Part shown: in pieces, positions 46,779 through 59,000 of the stretch
How the letters are laid out: each line of letters opens with the position of its first letter
Position numbering within the stretch: position 1 is the stretch's first letter
Assembly (NCBI GenBank): GCA_000711775.1
Contig: ARYC01017224.1
Span: forward strand, 1-64,000
Source: Oxytricha trifallax
Lineage: Eukaryota; Ciliophora; Spirotrichea; Sporadotrichida; Oxytrichidae
Direction of reading: 5' to 3'
Length of the DNA: 64,000 bases
Program-made: the position numbers and the translations under genes
The notes under the pieces: model-generated
Told to the model about the DNA's origin: nothing
Databases searched by the model: none
Seen by the model: the letters and a program-made list of their open reading frames with translations, nothing else

Positions 46779-47479
46779 CTTGCGAGGTTTGTGGGCACTC
46801 AAGCAACTACCAGAACAAGAGACTGGAGAGATGGAGACTTTAGTGGGATGCATAGGGATTAAGCGGCAATAAATGATATAATTAAATAAGCCTCGCAACG
46901 AAGACTATTCTACAAGGTGCGAGAAAGATTCTAAGCAAAGAATCAAGCTTTATAAAGACAAAACCAAAGTTTCTCAATCAATGAAACAATAAGCTGACTC
47001 AATCATTATAAAACCTAAGTCAAGATCAGATATGAAAATCTTAATCGACAAAAGCCAATGAATTTTATGTCATTCAATTTACTTTTAACTCGATAAATTT
47101 AGTATACTGGGTTAAAATTTCTTATAATATATTTCTAGCAGAATTAATAAATGATAAACTTCATTTAAAGATCAAAATTTAATGAACTAGCGGATCATTA
47201 TAATTATTCGACTACATTTTCATAAAATTTAAATATTTTAATTAGGTCATTCCTTAAATATATATTTTTATTTTATTTTATTATAACTAATAGAAATCTA
47301 TTGATAATAATATCTTTTAATTTATGTGAGTAAAAATTTCTTGTTTATTTAAAAATTATAATTGATAAAATTGGTTTAAATAATAGATAGTTAATAATAC
47401 TTCTGTTTTTATAGTATCAAATGTACTTCTATTTATAAAATATTAATATTTAATTTTTTCTCTTTATAATTATTGTTTC
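46779..47479. other. Gap without a supported gene
   Basis: 46790-47060 is slightly GC-richer than what follows but shows no sustained frame. The rest is AT-rich. Confidence 0.4.
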
Positions 47480-48600
47480 GAGTCTCTCATGGTTATCTTT
47501 TAAATTGCTTTTGTTGCTGAGATTACAATTATTGGGAAATTTCGTTACGAGCGAGTTTAGCTGATTTTTTCTTACTCCTATTATTCTGGAAATAGTATGA
47601 ATCCTTTTCTTCCTCATCTTCCGATTCATATTAATTCATTTTATCGCAAAGTTTATCATGCCTAGTAGATATCTTAGGCTTTTATAAATAAGCATTATCA
47701 TTTTCTTCTTCAATCTTTTGGTATTTCACTTATTCTTCATTGTATTAATACAAATTAATATAAACATTAAAAATGAGCAAATGAATAAATCAACTGGGTT
47801 AGGGGCATATTCTGGGTAGTAGACGTACATAAAATTATATTACTCCTCATTTAGAGTTAAGGGGTTTGCGAAGGGATTTGCTTGGAACATAGGATTCATT
47901 GGAACAAGCGTGAAGAATTCTTGAGCTTTTCCATTAACATAATTAGTATTCCATTTATTTTTAGTAAAATGACTTCTTTGGTCTGTCATCTTCCTTCTTT
48001 TATGAACTCTATTTGAAAGCTTATAAATTATTCTTTTGTACATCATTATCATTCGTTCCTAAAACTGGGAATGCGTCCTCGGTCTTAACAATCTTTTTCT
48101 TTTCAGGAACGAAAACTGAAATGGCAGAGATAATTTATAGTAATTAAGTCATCTCTTTTGAAGGAATGTTTTTATCTAAAACCTTATTACTTGAAGTATT
48201 AGTCATGATCCTAATGATAAATTTTATAAATAACCTTAACCGACAAATTACTGCTGAGCGAACGCACCTGGCTATTGATACATAACATTTCCAAATTGAT
48301 CAAACATCTATTATCCAAATTGATCAACCATTGGCATAGCGTTGTACATTTGATTCTGTTGCATTCCCCATTGTTGATTCACCTAATAATTAGTTATTAA
48401 AATGTTTTGCATAGAAATTATGATAGAGAAATGAATTCCCTTAACTGTAAATATTTTCTCTCACATCCAACTAACAAACTCATAATATAATAATTTAATG
48501 GCTATTAATATTGGTTTGGTTATTGATAGAATGGTTGCTGATTAAAATCTTGATTACCCATACCGCCCATAAACTATCATTGTTGATTATTAAAGTAAAT
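47480..48600 (-). pseudogene. Diverged duplicate of eRF3 string A (N-terminal part only)
   Basis: Matches 25.4-26.5 kb in order: Gln/Asn/Tyr-rich N-domain (YQDFNQQPFYQQPNQ), NQQWGMQQNQMYN, FVPEKKKIVKTEDAFPVLG, KAQEFFTLVPMNPMFQ, YYPEYAPNPVDLF and an acidic linker (SEDEEEKDSYYFQNNRSKK). The 11-base-pointer IES and the breakpoints after EMTQ and PVDLF are at the same places as in string A. The partner B and C MDSs are not in this window. It is either a dead germline duplicate or part of a paralogue whose other strings lie elsewhere. Confidence 0.8.
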
Positions 48601-48719
48601 ATCATAAAGTTAAATTTATTATTAGAAAGTAAAGTCCATCGAAATTTCTTGTTTTAAAAATATAGAATCTAGAAGATTAATTATAAAGGAAATTTCAAAA
48701 TTATTTTTTAATTATTCAA

Positions 48720-48938
48720 AGGGAATGGTGGCATATTCATACTTTGTGTTTAGACCATCTTTTTATATTTCTTTGCCATTATTCTATGTAAAGTAGCCAT
48801 TTGTGCATTTCCTGCATTATAGTTAACTTGTATGTCACCGAATTATTTCAAAATAATCTCGTCTTGTGTCATAAACTAAGGTTGAGTTGAGTTAGGCTCA
48901 TTTTTCATTGGCTATTGCAACAAATTTTTTTCTTGCAT
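48720..48938 (-). CDS. Short unknown N-terminal coding segment
   Basis: ATG complement at 48936-48938, reading MQEKNLLQQPMKNEPNS, then TQDEIILKQFGDIQVNYN and MATLHRIMAKKYKKM, ending near PPFPLNN. Coding composition is clear with ciliate code. It is divergent from the CFAP97-type gene, 174 bases away, and could be the start of the eRF3-like copy or a separate gene. Confidence 0.55.
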
Positions 48939-49112
48939 TTATTAACGAAATGTATGTTAATTAGATTATTAATTATATAACAGTTAAACGAGACTTAATT
49001 ATATCGATATTTATTTTAGATGTTAAAAACAAGTCTATTCAATTAAGACTCATATTTAGAGCAAAAAAATATCATTATTATAAACTTCAATTAAATTTAT
49101 AACAGTTTAAAA

Positions 49113-51786
49113 ATGGATAGAGGAATTCCAGAATATAACAGAGTTCTGAATAAGAAATGGCTTGACTACAATAAAAAATTGCATAAACAGTCAATTTATT
49201 AAGTTAAGCCAACAGTAGATAACGCCATGCCTGACTCACTCAGATATCCTTTAATTAAAACAAAACGAGAAATGATCATAGAAGGTAGGTCTGAAAATCT
49301 ATATAATATCATATCAATATAGGTTTATATTTTATTTTAGAGTTATTTTCCGTAACAGACTTAGGTCATATTATCATATCATTTTATAATTATATAAACT
49401 TAATGTGTTCTAATGATATTTATAGAAAGATGCACTGAGATAGAGAGAGCTAATAGGATACTTTTAGAGAAAATGGCTACAATCATGAGTTCGTAACCTA
49501 TAAACAAAGCAAGCATATAAAATTTCAAAAATGAAGTTGGAAACATAGCCACTTAAAATTAAATTAATAATAATATATAGACAACAAAGAGAATTAACTA
49601 AGCTAACCCTATTCAACTAGGACTGCTTAATGATTTGTATTAAAAATTTAATTGATGAATTGTAAAAAAAATAGTTTCTTACATTTTATAATGACTAAAA
49701 ATGATTTGATAGCACCAATTAATAACAGATCTAAGTCCCTTAATAGGACAGTTAGATAAAAAGAAGTCGATAGAATTTAATTAGAAAATTCGGATATGCT
49801 AAAACGATTATAAGATCAAAAGTCTAACTATTATTAAGTCATAATATATTTGTAGATATGATTAGAATATTAATCTTAATAAATAATGCAGCATTCAATA
49901 ATATTTTTAATTCTATGCAATACAACGCTCATTTATGGAAACAAGACAGAAAGTAGAAAGTGAAAATGATAAAATAAATCTGTTACTATCCACCCACTCT
50001 GTTAAAAAAATCCTCTAAATTGCGTAACAAACGTCGAAATATAATGAGTGGAGGGGGTCTCTACTCTGACCACAATCCTAATGAAACAATCTACCAGATG
50101 TATCAATAGTAAATTAATGGGCCAATGAATGATTAATTTTAAGACAAAAATCTCATCGAAAACAATACTGAAATATATGATGAAGATGATATAAGGAGGC
50201 AGCTTGGGATTAATTAAGAGCAGGATTAATAATAACAACAGATCTACTAAAGTAACAAATTCAAAGCCAATATGACAATCAGTCCTGATAAATAAAATTA
50301 ATTAGGAAGAGATATTCAGCCTCAATAGTTTAATCAAAGAAAAAGAGCTTCATTATAGCAACAAGATACGAGTAATTTTGTGAACTCATAACATCAATTA
50401 AATGCTAATACGAATAACTAATTGATAAATGAAACTTAACTTAAAATGACTCAATCAACCATAATTCAAGCTAATTAGTAGAACTTAAATTTAGTATCAC
50501 CTATGAAAGTCCAGTAAAATGATTCAGAAACTTATGGTGACATTAACTTCAATTAAACTTTATTGGATCTTAATTCATCTCAACCCCTTAACAATTAATC
50601 ACAACTAATCATTGATAACTTGAACCAGACTCAGCCACTTCCATTCAACAACAATAACATCTTCATTAACAACAACCCAAACCAAGTATTGAGTCATGCC
50701 ACAAGATTAATTGCTAGCAAACGCCCACCTCCTATGCCCATAGGTTATAACGATTATGGAATCGATCAATCCCGCTAAGTTCTTTATAGAAATTTTCATG
50801 AAGTGGATAGACAGATATTCCTAGTTGAAATATCAAGAGATCCAAAGAAGGTATTCGTTATACTTTTCCCTAATTATGAGAAGCCTTAACATGAGCATTA
50901 AATCGTAGTCATGGCTGAAAAGTAAGCAATCAAGTTAATGAATGAGAATAACAACGTTTTTGAGGAGTTTGTGAAGCGTTTTTACTTTCACTTTGGAAAG
51001 TTTTAAATCGAGGGTTTTCACACGAAGAGTGGAATTGTAAGCAGTAGTTAAGGAGCATCTGGCTTCAATTCTGGGTATGTGTCTAGAGCTTACATCAGAA
51101 GCAAATAAATTACAAGTTTTAATTAGAGTGTGAGCCCAGAGAAACGAAGAGCAAATACAAGGGAAAGATCTAGAGGGTAGAGAGAGTTTTAAATTAGCAA
51201 TAGAGTTTAGAAGAAAGTGCATTAGCTGGGTGGATAGTATCAAATGAATTAAGTCCCGTATTATCAAGTTGAATAATCACAATAAAATTAATACTCTCAC
51301 CACGTCGCAAATTAAAATTTTGAATAACAAAATGAAGTGTCTCATTAACAGAATTAAAATATGCATTTTGACAGTACTATAGAAGAAATGTAAACCCAAC
51401 CACTTTCGCAAAATAGTGAATAACTTCAAAAACTCATACCTGATAATGGCTCAGATAATAAATAAATACAGAATCATTCAGCTTAGCAACTCCTTAACAT
51501 AATCGAAGGAGAAATACCTCAATCAGCTGTAATTGCTTCTCAAAGTCTTTAAACAAGTTAAATCTCAAAAGACACTAAAAATTACTTAAACGATTAAAGT
51601 TTAATTAATCAAAACACAAACATTGATCAGTAATTGATTTAAAAACAGCAAAATGAGAAACTTCTATAAAATAATCAGTACTAAATCCAATAATAAGGTA
51701 AAAATAATGATCAAAAGCCAAGCGTATTAAACAACTATCATTTGCCTTTAGATACATCCACACCAAAAGTTCTTGAAGAAAATTGA
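49113..51786 (+). CDS. CFAP97-domain protein, 4 MDSs, 789 aa after IES removal
   Basis: ATG 49113, TGA 51784-51786. Removing three IESs of 144, 71 and 89 bases leaves exactly 790 codons. The N-terminus matches the CFAP97 (KIAA1430) family of cilium-associated proteins: PEYNRVLNKKWLDYNKKL, ERCTEIERANRILLEKM, VDRIQLENSDMLKRLQ and WKQDRKQKVKMIKQICYYP. The long remainder is Gln/Asn-rich and low complexity, with one more ordered block (QIFLVEISRDPKKVFVILFP, FEEFVKRFYFHFGKFQ) at about 50800-51000. Axonemal role is inferred from the family. Confidence 0.85.
49278..49427 (+). other. IES 1 of CFAP97-type gene, pointer ATAGAA
   Basis: ATAGAA at 49278-49283 and 49422-49427. Removing 144 bases joins KREMII to ERCTEIERANR. 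A GT-AG intron reading (49285-49425) gives one extra Glu and is also possible. Confidence 0.75.
49629..49708 (+). other. IES 2 of CFAP97-type gene, pointer AATGATTTG
   Basis: The nine-base repeat is at 49629-49637 and 49700-49708. Removing 71 bases joins LGLLNDL to IAPINNRSKS in frame and eliminates TGAs. No splice consensus. Confidence 0.92.
49823..49915 (+). other. IES 3 of CFAP97-type gene, pointer TCTA
   Basis: TCTA at 49823-49826 and 49912-49915. Removing 89 bases joins RLQDQKS to MQYNAHLWKQ, restoring the family pattern before the conserved Trp. Confidence 0.8.
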
Positions 51787-52789
51787 AATATATGTTAATT
51801 TTTAGAATAATTTTCGTTTATATTAAAAATAACAAACATACTTATAATCTTAAACGAAATACTTATTACGAAAAATGAAAATTTAAGCAATAATTTATAA
51901 GATATAAACTTTTGATTAAACTCCACAATTTATTAGTTCTTTTACAGCAATTTTTTAAAAAATCTATTGATAAAATAATGATACTCAATTGAATTATTTA
52001 TTAATTTGAGATTCAATATCTCAAAATGTTTTTTATAATGTTATAATTAAATTTATGAATTAATTCTATCAATATCTTTTTATCTTATATCCTTAAAATA
52101 CAATATATGTCTTAAAATATTATCTTATGCTCCAGATTACCTAACATATATAAATTAATTACAAAAAATTTATTTTATAAATGATTATTATGAAAAAGTT
52201 ATTTAAATTGTAAATAAGGCAAATTACTAATAATATTCAGTCATTGAATTTATTATAATAAAAATTATATTTTACATATATCATAGAAAATATGTAAATA
52301 TTTTTTTGGAAATCAATGATTTAAAAAATGTATAACTTTAATAACTATAAAAAGGCCATAATTTTTTATCTGATTAATTTTTTTAAAGAGTTTAAGAAAT
52401 ATTATATTAAAATTATATTTTAGCGATTCAATTAATAAATTAATAGACCATGAATTTATCATAAAATTTGAATAAAAAAGTTAGGACATTAAAGTAATTA
52501 AATGACAATTGATTTCTTTGATCAATCATATGTTAAATTATATCAATTATGATGAAATTTATATAATTTTTACTAACATGATAATATACTTAATATTTAG
52601 AATAATTGCAATGTTTATGAATAAATAAAATTAATAGATTGTTTTATAATGAATTGTGTAATATAAATACTATAATTATATATGATGGTTAGTTGATTTC
52701 TCAATATTTCTTTTCAAATCGTCTGTATTTTTTATCTATCTGGAAGTGTAATATTTAATATATATTATATTTATTTATTTATCTATTTA
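51787..52789. other. AT-rich gap, nothing supported
   Basis: Downstream of the CFAP97-type gene. No coding bias or repeats seen. Confidence 0.5.
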
Positions 52790-53885
52790 TGTAAAAGTAC
52801 TACTCATCATCTTCCTCTTCATCGTACTCATCATCATACTCCTCCTGATATTCCTCATCATCATCTTCTTACTTGTTATCCTCATCTTCAATCTCTTCCT
52901 TTACTTCCTCTTCCTCCACTTGATGCTTAGTATCCTACAGCCTTTATTTCTAACATTATTCAATGCTCGTATTCCAGCAGCAAATACATTACTGTCGTTC
53001 TTCAGTGATTTAATGTTCAATTCATCTCTCCCTTGATCTTACTAGCCACTAATATAGTGATCTTCTTGGAACAAATAATGATGCGTTAACATTGAAATGA
53101 GTACTTGTTGTGTGTTAAGTGTTTTAATTGTTGAGGGGGTTTTGGGGTTCTCTTCTAGGCTTAATAATATTATCACATATAATTACAATAAATTATGTTA
53201 AGGCTGTGAGGTATTTGATAAAGTCTAGATTGTTGGTTAAATAAACTAAGGAAAAATTTATGTTTTTAATTTTAATTTAAAACAAAAAATAAAAAAAACA
53301 CCTCTAATATAAAAAAGACCTAATTAGTTGACAGAGGTAATGCTATATAAAAATTTAATATTAATATTGTATATAAAAAAATTATAAATATTATTTTAAT
53401 GGTTGATCCTGAGGAACAATTGATTAAATTCTATTTCCTTTAATCATATTATTTGCAGAGTCTTTCTATTCTTTACTGATTAACTGCTAAAATATTCTAA
53501 AAATATAAAATAAAATCAAAAATTAATCCTGGATACTTTTAATTAAAGTAATTTTAATTCTTAAATTGTTCTATTACTTGTTCATATAAATAGTTATATT
53601 TATTGAGAAATTGATGAAAATAAAGCATAATTCTTATTTTAAAATGTGGTAAATTAATATTTGAGGTTATTAAATGCATTTAGAGTGCAGCTACTATCTT
53701 AATGAGATCACACGATAACTTCTCATATTTATCTGACTTATCTTTTTATTCGAAATACATTTACTCTAGACCAATAATAGTTCTTAATAAGTCTTCAGAT
53801 CTGCTTGTGCTCGCACTTATATTACTATCAAATGATTAGTTCCATTCTTGATCTTAATTGGAACGTATGTCGTATTCTTCAATTA
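52790..53885 (-). CDS. Unknown minus-strand gene in pieces, acidic C-terminus
   Basis: Upstream piece about 53880-53660: SNQDQEWNQSFDSN and SRSEDLLRTIIGLEQMYFEQ, helical. Downstream piece about 53030-52800: ELNIKSLKNDSNVFAAGIR, then in another frame KHQVEEEEVKEEIEDED and a run of Glu/Asp/Tyr to the end. The frame change and the AT-rich middle suggest IESs, but I could not settle the pointers. Family not recognised. Confidence 0.45.
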
Positions 53886-54755
53886 ATATATTGTAAAATA
53901 TTTGCAAACAAAAAAATATATAATTAAGAATAAATTAAGAAGTTAGTTTTCTTTATATTAATATATAAATACGATATTTTATAGAATTCAAAGGATTAAA
54001 AGCTGCTGTTATCCATGTTCACGGAATTAAAACTGATGAAAAAATATTTTATTTATAATTATATTTGCGACTTTCTGGCAAGAAATATAAATATAAATAG
54101 GAAAGACAACAAATTATACTAAACCCTATTACTATATATTTTTAAATTAACATCATATCAAAATTAATAATTGTAATATGATTAAAAATTACATTAAAAT
54201 TATGATTAACATATAAAAAATTTCAAATTAAAATTTTCTGAAAATTTGTTCAGTTAACTTTGAAAAGAAGACTAATTTGAATTTATTAATCATAATAAAT
54301 TCAAAGATTAAAATTAAGTTTCAGGAATTTTTCTCATTTTTTTCGTTTGTTTTTTTCAACTTCCATTCATTAAAGTAAAGTAATTAATTATTTGTCAATT
54401 ATCTGAATTCTAAATTTCAGTCTTTAATGACACAGTTTAATACCAAGTAAAACAAATATAAATGATATAAAAATTTCAGAGATTAAAAGAAATCGAATGA
54501 AGCCATCTCTTTTCCAAGTAATTATTTATCCAATATCATTCGTTTTACACGAGAGTTTGCACTTTTCATAGATTAATTATAAAAATATACAATTTCAATC
54601 ATTTATCTTCAAAGGAAATTATTTTAAATTATAATTAATTGATATTTTCAATATTTTTCTACTTTAAATAATATTCTATTCTCAAAATTATCCTCAATAG
54701 ATTTATAAAAGAAAAATACATATAGAATGATTGTATTTGTGATAATTTGAATGGC

Positions 54756-55691
54756 TATTAAGCGAGTATAATTAAAATGTGGAGATTGTTAAATCAAAAT
54801 CAAAAAAGAGATCAAATATAATTATGATCATCTCAATATACATGAGTTAAGATCTAACAGTCCCTAGTTTGAATTATGTTTGAGTAGATCCTTATTTAAA
54901 TTTTACTAATTAATCAACTAACTAAAAATGGAATTTTTTGTTTTTTATCATCTTTTCTGACTTTTTGTATTTTTGTTCATCGTTCAAGTAGATGCTATAG
55001 CTGATCTTCAAGTTATTTCATAATTTTCATAGATATCTTCAGGATATCTTCCTCAAAAAATTTAAAGTGTGAAGAGTGTGGAGTGTGTGGAGTCCAACAT
55101 CCACAAAAATAGTAGTAATAGCACTAATATTCTCAAAATCAAGCGTTATTATGAGTCTGGGTGAAATTCCAGTGAATTTCAAAATTTTAGATCACTGATT
55201 TTTTCTTTGTTTTCATCAACATCATCTTCAACAAAAGGAATCACATCTATGAATTTTAGAAAACAAGATGTTTTTGAAAAAATCCCAGACTCATAATAAC
55301 GCTTGATTTTGAGAATATTAGTGCTATTACTACTATTTTTGTGGATGTTGGACTCCACACACTCCACACTCTTCACACTTTAAATTTTTTGAAGGAAGAT
55401 ATCCCTGAAGATATCTATGAAAATTATGAAAAAACTTGAAGATCAGCTACAGCATCTACTTGAACGATGAACAAAAATACAAAAAGTCAGAAAAGATGAT
55501 AAAAAAGCAAAAATTCCATTTTTAGTTAGTTGATTAGTTAGTAAAATTTAAATAAGGATCTACTCAAACATAATTCAAACTAGGGACTGTTAGATCTTAA
55601 CTCATGTATATTGAGATGATCATAATTATATTTGATCTCTTTTTTGATTTTGATTTAACAATCTCCACATTTTAATTATACTCGCTTAATA
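54756..55691. mobile_element. 0.94-kb fold-back element
   Basis: Arms 54756-55161 and 55284-55691 are inverted copies starting TATTAAGCGAGTATAATT, around a 122-base loop. TA-rich flanks fit a TA target. The inner parts of the arms carry a GTGTGGAGTGTGTGGAGT purine stretch. No ORF beyond shadows. Confidence 0.85.
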
Positions 55692-55699
55692 ATATAAAG

Positions 55700-56050
55700 A
55701 TATTAAAACTAGTTAAAATATTGTTAAAAACACTGACTAATTTAAACTAATTTAATTTGAATGAATTTTTTGTTATTTTTTTCTTTTACTTCATTTCAAA
55801 TTTATTTTCTATAATAACTATGAAAATAAATATTAATTGATAATAAGGATGGATTAGTCAATTTAATATAATAAAATTACATAGATATATTACTAAATTT
55901 TACATTATGGTTTAACAATAACTATTGATTTTTTACAATATATTTTATTCATTTTTATTGTGATTTACCTGGTAATACTTTCGATTTCTGCTAATCTATT
56001 AAAATTTAGAAATTTCAATAAATATATTTAATATATTTATTTAAAAATCT
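55700..56050. other. AT-rich gap, nothing supported
   Basis: No gene or repeat recognised. Confidence 0.4.
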
Positions 56051-56056
56051 ATTCCA

Positions 56057-59000
56057 TGCCACTTAAAAAGTATTCCCAGATGCTTAAAACTTCCAAAATT
56101 AACAATACTTCAGTGCTTAACTTGAATCTAACTCACTTATGAATAAAACCCTAAAAACTTAAAGTTTCTTAGAGAGTGATAATTATTAATCAGAATTGCC
56201 CTAAAATTAAAACGGTTTCTCTTAAGAATCTGTTCTAGCACCTGCAAGGAAAAATAATGAATAAAACCAAGCATAAATTTATAATAATCCGATTTACCAA
56301 TAAATTTCTCATAGAAATCTTGGGGCAACTTCATGTTTCAAAAATTTAATGCCCCTGGTTACTAGCCCAGTTGATGTGAATTTTGTAATAGGCGATGCAT
56401 TGGGATAGGATTTTTTAATAAGTTCATTGGATTTTGATCAAAATAGTAATAATTTGGCACTTTCGTTATATATTGCTGGGTAAAATGTCATTATTTAATA
56501 CTACACTCTGATTTTAACAATATTAATATTTTAATAATAGTAGTAATTTCAATTATAAACTTATTAATAATGACAGCTACTGGGAATACCCTAAAACAAT
56601 CTTAATTAAGCACTGATAAGTAAAACATTATTACTTTGATAGACGGGATTTATGTTTATTTTATCAACACAGATAGACAGCTAATCAAAGTAGATGCATC
56701 AGGGGGCGTTCTATTTTTATCATATTAATATATTAATTTTTAAACTAAAAAATACTAAATATGATAGTAAATTTTTATCATCAGTCGACATATTGGAAAA
56801 TTTCAAACTTTTTGAGTTTAATGATAAGGGAAATAAATATAATGGACTGATTATTTAAAATAATCTGTATCTTGGACTCAATGAACTCGATGGAAACATA
56901 TTCACTCATATATATATATATAAATTAATATTTGTTATTTTTCTATAAATTTACCATGTAATAATACCTGCATAAAAGATATAAATGTATTTAAATAAAT
57001 TATTCATATAAATTTAACTGGTATGTTTAGAACTTAATAAGTGCATACATATTTTGGCACCACCACTGTAATAAATTCATAATTAGGGATAACCTATGAA
57101 TTTAATGCGATGTGCATGGGTTAGACTGAAGAGTCTATCTTTTTTGCAGCTTAAATAGTTGATTCCAATCTCAACACAAATATAAATTTATATAAATTGA
57201 TGCTATTTTTATAAAAGTATATTAGTTTTGTATATTTATTCATCAATTTTATAAGAGTTATTTCAATTTCAATTATATATGAATATAATAATATCTTTGT
57301 AATCAGTCATTTTAACACATCACAGGGTTAAGTAACTTTATAATGGGAATAAGAAGCTTGGATTACAACTAATAGTTCGAGTACTATATATAAAAGGAGG
57401 GGGGAAGTTTTTATAATATATCATTAAATATGGAAAATATAAAACTCAAATATAGAGCATTAACATTTTGAGAAAAAACTTTATAAAAATAATAAATAAA
57501 ATAAAATATTTGTGTTTAAATATGTTAAAATTAAGATCAATGTAAATTATTATACAATAATTATAAATTGATTATATGAGAAACCAATATCTACATAATA
57601 TAAAAATTAATTAAAAAAATGCTTGACATTTGATTGGTAATTTTAAAGATGAATGCATATTCGGTTGTATTTAATTTTCTAATATTTTTATAAGAACATA
57701 TAAAATTTTTTGTTTTTGTTGCGTTTAATTCTATTAATTATTTTGATAAAATCAAAATTCTCTAATTTACATAATATAAAGAAAGAAAAATTAATGGAAA
57801 TTAAATTTATCCAGTAAATAAATCTAGTTTTAAAATAATCCAAATAAATGAATACATAATATTAAACTGATTCATATTTAAAATAGTAAATATTTCTATT
57901 TATTACATATTAAAAGACATAAAATACTATTTTTATAATTTTAACTTACACAATTCTTCATTTAAAAAAATATAAAAAAAAGTTATTACATTAAATTAAA
58001 ACAAATTCCTATTCACTTTCCCATATATGATTAATAATATATGACCATATCACAACTATACTTTGAGAATTCTCTCCATGGATTTGTTAATTTTTAATAA
58101 TTTAATAAAAATAACTTAAAACTTTCATATTATTTATATTTTAAAAATAGAAATATATTCAGAATTTATTGTTATTTTATTAAACACATTTTGTTCATGA
58201 TACATCAAGTCCTTCAGGAAATGCTAGGTTTGGTTTTTTCAATTTTAATGACTCTTCAAATATATGGGAAGCAAAGCTTTTTAATATTGAAAAAACATAT
58301 TTGGTTTGGCGAATCGTGATAAATTTTAAACGATATGATTAAATCAAGAATAAATAGTTGGAGATTTAAATAGTTCTAATTATTGCTATCATTAAGTAAT
58401 CAAAGAAATTCTCTAATAAGAATTAAGAAATTAATAATTACAGACAAACTTTTTAATTAGCAATAATTAATCAAGGGTGAGCAATCTTTTCTAAAATTTA
58501 ATGATAAATTAATTTCACAATTTTATAAATCAATTGTGATTCAATATTACAATTAATTACAACTCAGGTTTTAGGTCTATCAAGGGCAGAAGCATTTTAG
58601 TTATTATAAATCAAATTTATATGACACTCTAAGGTTTAAAAAGTTTATAAATATGTTTAAAACTTAAATTAGTTAATCACAAACTTTTTTTAAGTTTATT
58701 TCAACTATAAAATTTAATTTAAAACTCTATGCTGAGACTACTATAGGATAATGGAGTGAATATATTGGGAATTTCAAGTCAACTGTGTCAACCCCTTCAA
58801 TTAAAATTTAGAAATTAAATTAGTAAATTTACTCATCAAACAAACTTATGCATGTTTTGATAAGAAACAAGGTGTAGTTATTCTTTAGAGTAAGAGAGTA
58901 GTAAAATGGGGTTTTGAAATAATATACTCTATCAACCTATTATACTTAGGAATTAATAATTAAGTAAATTGATTATTTTGTGATTAAAAGCCAATAATTT

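Noticed and set aside
55179-55376. 65-codon minus-strand ORF in the fold-back element
   Set aside because: Spans loop and arm of a palindrome and lacks conservation signals.
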